Below are positions 22,945 to 34,599 of a stretch of DNA of 64,000 nucleotides, one piece after another. Each line of letters starts with the position of its first letter. Position 1 is the first letter of the stretch. This DNA comes from Jaapia argillacea MUCL 33604 (Eukaryota; Basidiomycota; Agaricomycetes; Jaapiales; Jaapiaceae), in contig KL197711.1 of assembly GCA_000697665.1 (NCBI GenBank), positions 1,044,325 through 1,108,324 of the forward strand, written 5' to 3'. The translations under genes and the position numbers were made by a program. Below the pieces are notes generated by a model. It worked only from the letters and a program-made list of their open reading frames with translations. It searched no databases and had not been told where the DNA came from.

Positions 22945-23494
22945 TGTTGTTGGCGGCGGCGTTGGTCGTGTTTGTGCAATCGGAATCAGAGGGCTGCAAT
23001 GCGAGCAGATGGGCGAGGATAAGACGGAGAGTACAGAGGATGTGTCGACGATGTGCTGACGCCTGCGACTCCGAGAGACAGGAACAGACAAAACTTCCCG
23101 CAACGTGGGTCGGCACTAAACCCTAACCCCAGGCGTGTTCAGCCACATGCTCTCCGAGCCCGACAACCACCTGCAGCACACATTTCCGCAAGGGTGCCAC
23201 GGCTTTTCGTAGAGGGATCTCGGAGCCAATCAATAGGCGAACGGTCACCCTGACACTACAACGATGCTGCCTATTCCTATTCTAGCAGAAATATGTTGGG
23301 ACTGCCTGAGAGGCGAATTGGGTTCGAGATTCAAGTGTACCGTTTTACACACCAAGCAGTGAATTGGTTGCAAGGTTATGTAGAAAGATGCAATCACCAT
23401 CCAGGACTCCTGCTCTCGACTTCCGGGTGCAATGCTGTGGGCGGTAACGGGCGCAATGGAGGAGGGCGGTGGCTGAAGGATCATCATGTCCATC

Positions 23495-23600
23495 CTCTGC
23501 TCGTCCCCTCCCCTGATCCCGAAGGTGTCTTCGTTGTCATTGACGCCCAAAGAAAGGACGTCGTCCGAGTCCCTATCGTGAGTTTCTCCTTCTAATGCCC
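23495..23600 (+). pseudogene. Fragment of the small membrane-protein family (exon 1, 3' half)
   Basis: The frame reads HPLLVPSPDPEGVFVVIDAQ and then RKDV, matching the end of exon 1 in the five larger copies, down to a GTGAGTTTCT donor. Nothing upstream resembles the conserved start, and I found no downstream exons in the following kilobase. It is therefore a remnant rather than a gene. Confidence 0.6.
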
Positions 23601-24500
23601 TTTTATCCTGTATCGGTGCTGCATCAGTGGCACTCCGAGTTGGCCATGGGTGACGTGACGCCTTACTAGTTCGAGATGGTCCTCGTACCTTCCGACTTCT
23701 GACCGAGTTCAAGGTAAGTACTCGTTGGTTTTCCAGCCCTCTGGACCGAATATTTCTCAACTACCCTTCGGAATCTTGGTCATTGCGGATGAGCACCCTC
23801 AAATATTTCCCCTGAACGCAACGGCGAGTATGCTCTCGATAAAATTCAACACATGACTGTTTCAGGGTCAGGGACACTCACATTTTCGGATAGGCATTCT
23901 TGGAGTGTCAGGAGGGACCACCGTTTGCGGTAGCGACTACCGTTGGTGTTGATTGGTGACGAGATCCCTCTAAGAAGGCTACGTCCGCTGGCGGTAATTC
24001 AATTGTGATTATTGGGGCATGCATGTGGAAATACTGCGAGGCCTATGTCAGGCCGTCAGATGTCGCGGTTACGCCGGGCAGCGAGTACTTTCCACGCGAG
24101 CCCTGAATTGGGGCTCAAGGCTAGAACACGGTCCTGACCCACGTTACTAGACGTTTTGTGGCACTAATCCGTTCCGTCTTTCGGAATCGCAGGCAGCAGC
24201 ACATCGTCGAAACATCCTCTCGTACTCTCTCTACAACGACGAAACCACCTTCCTGATGAGACGTTCGATCCATGCAATACTGAATGACTCTGCCGGTATT
24301 CCCTTTTCCGCATTTCTGTCATAAAATTCTTCGCCAATATACTTGGTCCTCTCCTGTCACTCGTCGTCGAGAAACAAACATTTTTGAATTATGAAGACAC
24401 CGTTCTATTGCACAACAGTCCTATCCTAGCAACCCGTGCGTTCGGTATATACAAACGATAACAAGAAGACAGCACTATATCTACAAAACTGACAATGACA
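23601..24500. other. Intergenic, mostly unexplained; includes duplicated 3' flank
   Basis: No gene supported. From about 24262 to 24527 the sequence is the 3' flank of membrane-family copy A. It is closely related, in inverted orientation, to 49692-49945, the 3' flank of copy B. Confidence 0.5.
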
Positions 24501-24527
24501 ACACCTTTTGCACAGTAGACAGAACCA

Positions 24528-25227
24528 CTACACGGGTGAGGCATCAACTTGACTACCCACACTAGCCCTCATATTGACCACCTTGGTCCAAACAGCTCGC
24601 ATGCAAACACTCATCACGACAGCGGTAATGATGGTGGCAAAAGTGAGGAAAGGATAGGGTATGAACCTCCCTATCATCCAAACCGACATCAAGACCGTTC
24701 CCCAAGAAGGGATGGCGTTGATGACCGCAAACTTGCGTAGTCCCATGGCATGGACCCGACCCTGGCCCATCATTGAGATCAAGAGCGTGGACCGAGGGTA
24801 TAAGCTCACCTGTACTGTGGGTGTCGGAACACCTTCGAGGTAGACCCGAAGTGTGAGAGCGAGACATGCCAGGGCGCATGTGATGGAAGCGCCAACTTTG
24901 TCCTCGATGGTGGCCTGGATCCTGTGAATGAGTCAGTCAAATAGTCTAATGAGAGGACGACGGGAGACGAACGCGAAGAGAGCCAGTAACTGGGTCAAAG
25001 TTGAGGTTAAAATCTGAACGAATAAATAATATCGGGCGGTGTGGTTAGAAGTGACTGACGATAGTAACGGCATCCTTTCTTTGCACGTCAATGACTTTGA
25101 AGACACCTTCGGGATCAGGGGAGGATATGAGCAAAGGATAGGCAGTCAGATCGAGCGTCTGACGGCCGGCAGCAGTGGACTGGGAGATGAAGAGACTGCG
25201 GAGAGTGGAAAGAAAGTTGGAAGGCAT
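24528..25227 (-). CDS. Small multi-pass membrane protein family, copy A
   Basis: Exon 1 starts MPSNFLSTLRSLFISQSTAA at 25227 and ends at the GTGAGT after ..QRKDAVTI. A short exon 2 (LLALFA-type), exon 3 with the YLEGVPT motif, and exon 4 (MGLRKFAVINAIPSWGTVL to the stop at 24528) follow, as in copy B. The sequence predicts about three hydrophobic segments in exons 3 and 4. I do not recognise the family; five copies plus a fragment occur in this window. A TATA-like box (reverse of CTTTATAC) lies near 25290. The 5' flank runs toward the assembly gap. Confidence 0.6.
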
Positions 25228-25803
25228 GGCGGTGGAGAATATTGGGAGGGTTCATCTTTGCGACGTGTTGCTTGCACCTTTATACTATGTCGCCCAGGAC
25301 GCAGTGAAGAAGCAGCTTTGGCCAAAATTTGGAATGCAATTAGGAGGAGCAGTGTGGGAGCGGCCCGATCGAGCAAGATGCTGCTTCTTCGTGGGAACTC
25401 TGTCGTTGCACAAGGAAGAACCACCCCAACAGTAAGTAGTAGCCAATTCACCGTAAATACAATGGCTGCCTTTTACCTCGGTTCTAACCGATGTCATCGT
25501 GAAAACCGGTCGGAAATTCCAATTACTTAGGGGCTGATCGCAATCAACTGGAATACGTAAAATCCCTGAAAATCCCTTGCAATATCTACAATCGCTCACC
25601 TCTCTAACGCATGCATTCCTAGTGCATTGCAATTCTATTGCGTAGTATTCTAACACTATTCTACTACGATTCCAACCGGTCCCAACAGAAGGCAGATCTC
25701 CTGAGGACCTGGGCTGAGCCACTTCCACCCCCTTTGCTCGGGCGCATGAGATACGATATTTAGGCAATAATAATAGTATTATTGATGGGAGTACGAGAAA
25801 ACA

Positions 25804-26143
25804 NNNNNNNNNNNNNNNNNNNNNNNNNNNNNNNNNNNNNNNNNNNNNNNNNNNNNNNNNNNNNNNNNNNNNNNNNNNNNNNNNNNNNNNNNNNNNNNNN
25901 NNNNNNNNNNNNNNNNNNNNNNNNNNNNNNNNNNNNNNNNNNNNNNNNNNNNNNNNNNNNNNNNNNNNNNNNNNNNNNNNNNNNNNNNNNNNNNNNNNNN
26001 NNNNNNNNNNNNNNNNNNNNNNNNNNNNNNNNNNNNNNNNNNNNNNNNNNNNNNNNNNNNNNNNNNNNNNNNNNNNNNNNNNNNNNNNNNNNNNNNNNNN
26101 NNNNNNNNNNNNNNNNNNNNNNNNNNNNNNNNNNNNNNNNNNN
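25804..26143. other. Assembly gap (340 N)
   Basis: A run of N with a G homopolymer at its right edge. It lies between the last conventional gene copy and the transposon block, and frames drawn across it are not meaningful. Confidence 1.
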
Positions 26144-26807
26144 GGGGGGGTATGAGACATCATACTAAGGTGGGGATGGGATGGAGGGAAAACAGTACAG
26201 TATATGAGGAAGGGTGGAGTGTAGATGATAGGTGGATTGTCCAGGGCTCCCGACTTCGTAACCCACGAGTAACACTTGGATATCCCAAACTTGGATTTCC
26301 GGCTTTGATTGTTCGATCGGGCTGCGGACACTGGAAGTGGGAAGGCTAAGTTGTTTGCAGAACTGCTCCACGTCTGGCTTTACTCGTAGGTATCCCAGAC
26401 TCTGTTTCGGCACGAATGTTGAGGAGAGGTACGTGTTTGCAGACCAGAATACAAAAAAAGGGACAGGTTCAAGATCTCTTGTGATGAGGCCATCAACTGG
26501 GAGGAGAGGAGTGGGGCTTGAGAAGGCTTTGCAGATGGGTTTCGTTGAGGCCACAAATGAGCTCCCAGGAGACAGACAATGCAGAAACTGGGATAATCAA
26601 GTGCCGAGGCCTAGGATCTTGACAAATCATCCAGAATTAAACAATCCGTTGAAGTTTGGGTTTGTAGAACCAAATGACCGTTTTCATGGAGAACATTGAC
26701 CACGGATGACGCGACGCAGTGGAATATGGGGTCCAATGAGTCTCGAAACAAAGATGGTTCAACAGGGAAATTTTCTTCTATGTTGCAATTAGTTGGAGGA
26801 AGGGCCT
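26144..26807. other. Unassigned sequence left of the TIR element
   Basis: No supported gene. Short open frames on both strands (for example 26337-26699) lack recognisable motifs. This is the left side of the site into which the 6.1-kb element inserted. Confidence 0.5.
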
Positions 26808-26816
26808 GGGTGGTGG

Positions 26817-27081
26817 CAGGCTCCTTAAACCATCCGTCGCTACAGCGTTCTCACTCATTCATCTGAGGGCGTGAGGCGAAGTGGCAACTTTGTTTGTACA
26901 TATGTATAGAATTACTATATTAGGCCAAACAAGAGGAGGAGAATGCTGTAGGACGGCTGGCACAAATGGTCATCTGAGAATTCGCCGATGCTGACTCAGA
27001 CGACATATCTGGTCAAACAAAACATCAAGAAACATCAGATATTTCTTTTGTTTGTATCAGTTTATTCCGTGCACCCCCCCA
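26817..27081 (+). repeat. Left terminal inverted repeat
   Basis: About 265 bp, matching the reverse complement of 32669-32934 with only scattered substitutions (for example CTCACTCATTC versus CTCACTCCTTC). The inner edge is a C homopolymer (GCACCCCCCC). Confidence 0.9.
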
Positions 27082-27187
27082 GCCGACGTCTGAAAATTGT
27101 GACACCATCACATTCACTCCATAGATCTTGCAAAGTCATTCACCTCCCCGATGCCTCGTTGTTCAGGGTACATACCCCGCCCTGACT

Positions 27188-30003
27188 ATGTGTAGATACA
27201 AGATGTGGATGATACAATTTTATGTCCATCGTGAACTGAGAAAACAGTTTTGGTCGAAGAAGTCCTCTCCAGCCTCCCCCGAATTCCTCATGCCTCTCAC
27301 AACGCAAAACATAGACGATATTCTCAACATTCTTGAGAACAGCCAGGCAACCCTTCCTGAATTGCTGTTGACCCTTCTACGGGAAACCAACTGGAGGGTG
27401 TGGGGTGGGGTGAGAGAGTTCCTTTCTTGTATGGAGCAGGTCTTCGAGGCGGTATATTCATATCCGGGTGGGCGAGAGGTGGCGTCAAACTGGGCGCACA
27501 AGATAGTAGTGGAGGAATGTCGCCTTGAGATGCTTGCCCTCGCGCATAAAGACGTGGGTATGCACTTCTCAGCGCGGCGAGCGACACACGAAAGCTTGGT
27601 CGAGTTCGACATTGAAGCCATGGCCGAGGTGATCGCAAAGACAGTACCTAGGCTTTGGCGGCTCTTCGGTGTCTTGCTTTCGGCTGACAGCGAAAAGATA
27701 AAACGGCGGCAGCAGCAGAGGAAGGTGAAGGCAGGTGTGAAGAGGCCTTGAGAGGATGGGCTGGAGGCGGACAGCGAAGACGAGTATTGGCAGGAAGATA
27801 ATATGCCGCACATACCTGAGGATCCTGAGGACTCTGATAGTGAGCACGACATCCACGAAGAGGATAGACAGCGGCAGAAAATTCTGACCTTGGTGAGTCC
27901 TGAGTTGTGCCTGTGTGATCAAACCCTGCATTGGTTGACGGGGTTTCGTACTGTAGAAATGGACAGCTATGATCAGCATTGCGGCAAACAGCACAAATCA
28001 ACTGTGGAACACCTTTCAGACCTTGAATGGAGGCTACATGCACGCTTGCAATACTCCTGAGTCCGTTATCGGTTACCAATCCAAGATTGGCCTCTCGATC
28101 TCCCCCAGCGCAATAAATGACTTGGTGACCAGCTTGGGTCGGGAGGCGTCATATTCAATCCAAAAATTGGGGTGGACATTGTTAACGTCGTATGCCTATG
28201 ACAACTTTGACGTCGAGATCAAACATTCAGTCCCGACCGTTGACAAAGCACAAGAAACCTTACTTCATCTGACCTCTGGCACACTAATTCTGCTTGAACA
28301 CGGCGTCACAATTGATGACCTCTGCTGTTCCAAGGAGCTATGGAGGAAATCAAAAGTCAACCCCGTAAATTTCAAGATGTCGAAAATGATAGACTGGAGG
28401 AAAGTACTCACATTACATCCTGAAGGCGTGCATCCCTCAGGCCTCACCCACCGTGAGCGATTCAATACGTGGAAGTTCACCCATGATTTGGTGATGCATG
28501 GGCCAGAATACTTCCACCAATTCCGTGGGAAGCTAGGGCATCCCGAGACAATCGACACAATACCTATTGTCAAATCAAAACAGATTCCCGTGCGAGGAAT
28601 GGACATCAACCAGAGCACAGTACAGGGTAATTGCAATGCACTTACTGATTTATTTGGACAAGGGGGTGTGGGCGATCCGGAAGTAAAGAAAGGTGTTCGC
28701 GACATGGGAGACCACGTCGTCCTCGTTCACAGTGACTTGGCAACATGCGAGCGAGTGCAAGGCTTACAACAGTCTTGGGTGGGAGAGGACACCCCTTGGC
28801 TTCAATTCCAGTTTGTCGTCTTCGTCCCCAGGCTATTCCACTTGAAGATGGCGGCTGCTGATGCGATGTGGAAGATTTTCATCTTCCCCAAGAAGGCCCA
28901 CGAAGATGACACAAGTCTATTTAAGCAGGTTAGCCAGATTCGCCCGAAGGAAATGGGAAAGATCGCAAGTAAGCCTGGATTTCGCCGTATGCACGAAATA
29001 ATCCACCACTGTGGTGCAGCTTCTCGCTTGAATGCCTGGGCAACGGAGGTCATGAAGCGGCATCCCGAGATCATGGAGCTTGAGGAGTGGGAGCTGGAGT
29101 GGGAGGAACTGGATGAGATTGCAAAGGTTCTCATCAAGGATTATGTGGCTGATAACGAGTTGTCAGCTAAAAGATTCTCTCCCGCGAAGGAGTGAGATCC
29201 TCAATGGGAGAATACATTGCTGAAGGAGAAATGGTTCCTGCTGTACGAGGAACTCAGCCATGCGATGAATGTGGGAGACATCGGTCGGGTGGAGGACTGC
29301 TTAAAGTCGTGGATATTTATTTTCAGGGGGTGCAGGAAGCATAAATATGCCAGCCAGATGGCAAAGTTCTTGCATGATTTGTATTTTGTATACCCTGAAT
29401 GTTTAAGGTGAGTTTATTCGATACTATCCAAAGGATATACAATGAAAACTCACAATCTGGGGTCCTAGGCGCACAATCCGAATGAATATCTTGTGCAACC
29501 CTCAGGGAAAGGCCAATCACTTCCGAGCCATTGATTGGTGGGTAGAACTCAATAACTTATACATCAAGGTGAGACTCAATGGTGATCGAAATTCGGCAAA
29601 CCCACTGAATACATGAAAGAGGATATATGGAAGTCAGTTCTCAAACCGTACAAAGGCCCGAATTCTCAAACAGTCCACGCTTATCGAAGTGTTCCGAAAT
29701 CTTCAAGGAAATCTTGAAAAGACATGTGCCTTAAGCCGTCGATCCTACAAACATTCGCCGCCAAAAATGCAGAGAACCTTTCAGAAACTGAGAGTGTATA
29801 TGAAGATTTCCAAAACTCACCAAGTGGACCTGACACGGACAACATCTCATGTCATCCTGGACTTTATGGAGGAGGGGATGATGAAGATGATAGCTGGGGT
29901 ATGTCAGGATGGCGAAGCGGATGGTAGTGAGGAAGGGTGGGTGGATGCGGAGGGTGAGGCCAACGGCGAAGACAGGGATATCGAGATTGATACCACCGAG
30001 TGA
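27188..30003 (+). pseudogene. DUF6589 protein gene, interrupted
   Basis: Agaricomycete DUF6589 proteins are large, multicopy and of unknown function; a transposition role is inferred here from location. Recognisable blocks in order are LPELLLTLLRETNW (27360), SMI-type TAMISIAANSTNQ after an intron ending at 27955, LTSYAYDNFDVEIKHSVPTV (28186), HLTSGTLILLEHGVTIDDL, AMNVGDIGRVEDCL (29262), ILCNPQGKANHFRAIDWW, and SRRSYKHSPPKMQRTFQKL (29735). The frame is continuous across splice joins except for two TGA codons, at 27749-27751 and 29193-29195, each read through by homology on both sides. An Arg CGA codon would fit both sites. The true start is uncertain; 27188 is the first suitable ATG. Confidence 0.75.
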
Positions 30004-30323
30004 TGTCCCGTGCTGTAGTCTGCCGATGAGGTATTAACGAATTGATCTTGGGGTGTGTAGCGAGATGACAAGACTTGAGCTGGTGGAGAGGGCATCAGAA
30101 ACGAATAAGGGCTGGAAAAGGGGCACAAAATGATAAATACTGTTGATAAGGGGATTCCGTGCATGCTCGTGCTCTGGATGATCTGGGCGAGGGGCGTTAC
30201 TTGTTGGCAACAAGTTGGCAATGTTGGAGGGTGTCGCGTTTTCGTTACCGTTGCCATGAGCAGTGGCAGCAAGTTCTGCGCGGCGGATACACTCTTTGCT
30301 GCGTACTGAGAGAAAATGTCAAT

Positions 30324-32604
30324 TCAATGAAGAAGAGTAGATGAACAGGGATGCGTACCAGTGTGACCTTTCTGCCTGCACCTGCCACACGTTGGTGGAG
30401 CGCGAGTCCTTGGTTTCTTGGCGCCACCATTACTATCTGGTGGGTGAGAGAGTGGTGTAGCAGCAATGTTCTGGTTTGAAGGTTGTGGGGGGACGGGACA
30501 GGGTATGATGGACTCAATGAGCTCGAGAAGAGATGAGCCATACTTATCGATCCATTCGCTGTTCCATCCAGCCTCTCGCTTGAGGTCCTCGAGGCTCGTC
30601 AACTTGTGGGCTTGAGCGCAGTCAACCAATCGCTGAACCACAGCCGTTGGGAGGAATAGGTTTCCACTGAAGTTCCTGAAAGTCATCAGGTCGAATTCTT
30701 TGATGCACCCGTCGTTTCGCCACTCCAAAAGCACGGTACAGAGAGCGACATGAGACAAGCCTGTTTGATAAGGCTTGATGTGTGATTTCTTCATGGTTGT
30801 CGAAGACTTGACTGGGGGAGGGGAGACGAGATAGAGAAATTGCGTGGGGGCACAGAGATCACAACAATAAAGAGGAAGTTTTTGCGAACAATGCCCGCAG
30901 CCCTCGGGAGACGTCTCATCACATTTGTGGTGGTCAAACTCTGATAAGGTGTGAGAACTACTTCCAGCCTTATGCAGAAAGAACGCACCCCGTTTGTCAT
31001 TCTCGTACATGAGCATTGGCACTATACGTCTGCACTCTATCCCCCTACTGCCTGCGTTGATGAGATCGTCCATCGCCGGTTCTAACTTCCACTTTGCACT
31101 TGATGATGCGCTCCGATTCTCCAAACACCTGTGATACGTGAGGCGTTGCTCTTTGTTGAGGGCATTAATCTGCCTGCTTGCTTCGGAAACCTCTGTATCT
31201 TCCCCCTCAATTTCTGCGTTGTCCTCCACATCTGGCAACTCAGCTCCTGTGTTCTGGATGTCCTCAGAGACAGATCCTGGAAGCATTGTCATGCTGGTGT
31301 TTTGTGGGCCGCAACTGCCTGAAACAGCCACTCGTTTTGGAGCTGGAAGGTCTGCTGGTTGGCCAGCCGCCTTCCGCTTCTTCTTTGCTGCATTCTCTCT
31401 CCTCTTCGCATTTGCCAACAAGATTGTGACACCTTGTCTTCCATCACCACAAGCAGCCCGACCAAACCACTGCCATAAGGTATTCAAGGTTCTTGGGGCT
31501 CTCCATTGGACAACAATCTCGATATCAGGTAAATCCAATCCCTAATAAGAGGGTGTGAGATTCGAGGCATTAACAAGGTGCGCTTCGTAACGTACCATAC
31601 CAAAACTGTTGGTTACACAAAGTCCAAATGTGTCACCCTGCATCAGAGCCTGAAACTCCTTGTCTCGGTAATATGAAGACATCACAGAATGGAAATGTTT
31701 GACTTTGAACTGGATATTGTCAGGTAAGCGATTCTGGAGGTGTATTGTCGCGTTTCCGGCCTCCTGCCTGTTGTCGAAGAAGACAAGGAATTTTGGAGGG
31801 GCCGGATCAGTGTCGGTGAGGCCATGTGGAATCAGGAAGTCCAGGTCCCGGAAGTCACCTTGGTGGTGGATGCGATTGACAACCAGGCTAATGTTCGGAC
31901 GGTCGTTGGAGTGTAGGAAGTATTCAGTGTGAGCTGCTCGGAGCTGGAGTATTTCCTTAACATCGAGAAGTGTTGGAAGAGGGAGGGTGGTGGAGGTGAC
32001 ATAGAAGGGAACTATGTGTGGGATCATGTATTGAAGACTCCCAACCTGCGCGTACTGCTTGCGAAACGAGCTCCATTCACTGATACAGTGACCCTCATCA
32101 AAAACAACATAGAGTAGCTTCGAGGTAAACTCTTGTTTTCGCCACAGCTTCTCGAATCGTCCATTCTCCTCCATTAGAATCTCAGGGTTGACCACAATCA
32201 CTCAATATTTTCCAGCTGCAACATCCTATTTGTACATTAGCTGGGAAGAGTAGGAGACAAACAAAGTAATTTCTAACCTTGAAAGTCTCGTCACTGGAAT
32301 TCTCAGCTTCGATGGCCACCCCACTGATATTGGCCTTGGTGAGCAGATTAACATTCTGCTTGCCCAAGAGGTTCAACGGTGTGACGACTATAATTAGTTT
32401 GTCCTCGTTCTCCTACAGAGCCATCAGGAGGGGAATCCAGAACGTTAGTGTCTTTCCCATCCCGGTTGCAGCAACAGACACGACATCTTTCTTGTCCTCA
32501 GCAAGAGCTTTTGCAATCTTCAGTTGGAAGAGACATGGTCGTTTCCCCAGTTTGGCCTTCATGAGGTCATGAATCCTCTTGAAAGACCATTTTGACAATG
32601 TCAT
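30324..32604 (-). pseudogene. RecQ-like DEAD-family helicase gene, interrupted
   Basis: The order of motifs is that of a RecQ-like superfamily 2 helicase. They are a Q-motif-like start FQLKIAKALAEDKKD, Walker A AATGMGKTLTFW (32480), VVTPLNLLGKQ, a DEAH-like box DEGHCISEWSSFR (32080), TSTTLPLP, FHSVMSSYYRDKEFQALMQG, and motif VI as IVVQWRAPRTLNTLWQWFGRA (31500). The C-terminal half has Cys/His clusters (CGHCSQKLPLYCCDLC and CGRCRQKGHTG) common in mobile RecQ copies. Two stops break the frame: TAG at 32413-32415 within LMAL-ENEDKL and TGA at 32202-32204 within AGKY-VIVVNPEIL. An intron near 31548-31590 is otherwise intact. It is convergent with the DUF6589 gene. Confidence 0.8.
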
Positions 32605-32668
32605 TCTTGTGCGTAATGTGATGAGATTAGACTTTAAATGTTAAGTGTGGTGGATGTGACTGGACACT

Positions 32669-32934
32669 GGGGGGGGGTGCATGGAATAAACTGATACAAA
32701 CAAAAGAAATATCTGATGTTTCTTGACGTTTTGTTTGACCAGATATGTTGTCTGAGTCAGCGTCGGCGAATTCTTGGATGACCATTTGTGCCAGCCGTCC
32801 TACAGCATTCTCCTCCTCTTGTTTGGCCTAATATAGTAATTCTATACATATGTACAAACAAAGTTGCCACTTCACCTCACGCCCTCAGATGAAGGAGTGA
32901 GAACGCTGTAGCGACGGATGGTTTAAGGAGCCTG
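32669..32934 (-). repeat. Right terminal inverted repeat
   Basis: Reverse complement of 26817-27081. It ends GGAGCCTG at 32934 and is followed immediately by the 9-bp TSD copy. Confidence 0.9.
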
Positions 32935-32943
32935 GGGTGGTGG

Positions 32944-34300
32944 TCAACGTCAATGTCGATGATGGCGAAGGAAAGAGACGACAAAAACAAGACATTGGAA
33001 CTCCGACGTCGAACTTGAACCAAGGTGCACATGAGCCAAGTAGATCAGAATGTTGAAGTCCACCAAGGAGGTTGGGATGCCATCCCAATAGCTTTGAATA
33101 CAGAGCGATATTCGAGGGGAAAACCAATTGCATTGCAACTGCTTGCAATTCTTCCCAATATTTTGACCCTGTCGCAAAGCAGCTGCACACACGTCACAAC
33201 CAATCGCAACGCCTTGGAATCTCGCGAGCCTATCGCAATCATTCCAATCTGTCAGGATCTGCAAGCCCTTTCCTCGATGCGTTATGCAAGCAGCCCTTTG
33301 TAGCAACATTCTATCATTCTACCCTCAGCCTCGCAATTTGGCTCTCGGGTCTCAGGTCACCCTTGCCTCTTCGACTTCTTTCCTGCTTCTTTCCTGTCTA
33401 ATCAGAGCTCGACCTAGAGGTGTCAAACCTATCTTATTAATAAGATAGATTTGATACCAACTGCAACCCACTCCAGACCTTGCCTCCATCTCCCACCCCC
33501 CCCCTCCAAGTCGCGGACCTGTGAATGGACAGCTAGATCTTCGCCGAAAAATCTTGTAGTGGGTATTGAGACCAGATATTGTTGTAGAGTCTTGGAGTGG
33601 GCAGATTGCATTCTTTTTTGCACAAGGACATAGAACTCAACGAGTAGCCCAAGATTCATCAAAGGTTCGCAGCAAACAGTGCAGTATTCGTCGAGATAAA
33701 ATTTGAGCAAGATTGACAGTCAAAACGAGCCTGAAGACGTGTGAGAGGAGTGCCAACCTGTGCCGACTGCTCTGAAACAGCAAAAAGTAACCTGGGTATG
33801 GAAAGTCAAACCAAGCACAAAGAACGTGTGAGAGATGCGAGTGCCTGCCAGATATAGACAGGTTCGAAGCAAGCGCGAAGAATGCGTGAGAGATGCGAGT
33901 GCCAAGTCCCAGTTTGATTGGTCCAACTGAGATGAGGCACAAGCCATGCGAGAGTGATCGAAGGGCACTGCCGCCATTGCAATCTAGAGCAAGTATGTCA
34001 TGGGACCTGGTGGACCAATCTATGGACTTGTGCCATTTAGAATTATCTGATGTCCCGCGAAGTCTCTGGGGAGACCGTGGACCATTCTGCAGAGTCTGAC
34101 TTAACCTCTCTCCACACTGCTCCGTCCACTCAAACACCCATGTTACCCTTGAATAAATCGGTCACATCTTAGCTTGATCTTGGGATTACCCCAATTGCTG
34201 TCTCTCCCGCTCCCCACCCATATATGTTAGCAGCTCAAAGAAGTCTCACTTCCTCCAGCTGCACAACCAATTCATTGCAGTCCATGTCTGCCCTCTCCCG
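32944..34300. other. Non-coding repeat-rich stretch between transposon remnants
   Basis: No gene supported. It contains a T/A-rich perfect 20-bp palindrome (33429-33448) and a degenerate ~60-bp minisatellite (about 33735-33905). Short open frames here mostly translate the minisatellite. Confidence 0.5.
33735..33905. repeat. Degenerate ~60-bp minisatellite, left array
   Basis: Units contain GAGAGATGCGAGTGCCTGCC, then a GATATAGACAG core and TCGAAGCAAGCGCGAAGAA. About two clear units and one decayed unit are visible. The same unit recurs at 48600-48795, 15 kb away. A nearby 25-bp segment (33916-33940) is the exact inverse of 48568-48592. Confidence 0.6.
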
Positions 34301-34599
34301 TATCATGGGGTGCTATTGGAACACTCCTCGCCTCATTTGCAAGTGCCTGTGTCCCCTGGGATTTCGGCTCCCCCCTCCTGGTTGATTCTACTGGCCCACC
34401 CATGGTATGTAGACCCTCTCTGTGTGATCCTGTGGCGTTCAAACAAATTTATTCGTTTTCTAGTCTATTTTCCACTGTTCTCCAATCATTCAGGCATACC
34501 GCCCTTATTCTCCCTGGCAACATTTCAAACCATGGCTTCGTATTTTTGGGTATTGCAACCCCCTCTGCCCTCTCTGGCCATTAATCCCCCCCTCCCGTT

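Larger units (their letters stand above)
26808..32943. mobile_element. 6.1-kb DNA transposon with long TIRs and 9-bp TSD, carrying DUF6589 and RecQ-like genes
   Basis: The element proper is 26817-32934 (6118 bp). Its ends are ~265-bp near-identical inverted repeats that begin CAGGCTCCTTAAACC and end with the complement. A perfect direct repeat GGGTGGTGG (26808-26816 and 32935-32943) flanks it exactly, as a 9-bp target-site duplication should. Inside are a plus-strand DUF6589 gene and a convergent minus-strand RecQ-family helicase gene, both with in-frame stops. Long TIRs and a 9-bp TSD resemble Mutator-like elements, while the CAGG terminus recalls hAT elements, whose TSD is 8 bp. The superfamily is therefore uncertain. 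Confidence 0.9.

Noticed and set aside
25285-26331. 348-codon frame running through the N gap
   Set aside because: About a third of it is undetermined sequence, so the continuity is artificial.
26817-32934. Assignment of the 6.1-kb element to hAT or to classical MULE
   Set aside because: The CAGG ends suggest hAT but the TSD is 9 bp and the TIRs are very long; the MULE-like features lack a MULE transposase. The class was left open.
33637-34137. 166-codon minus-strand frame with repeated SISGRHSHLSH-like sequence
   Set aside because: It is a translation of the degenerate minisatellite; the same motif appears in another frame at 48.5-48.7 kb.
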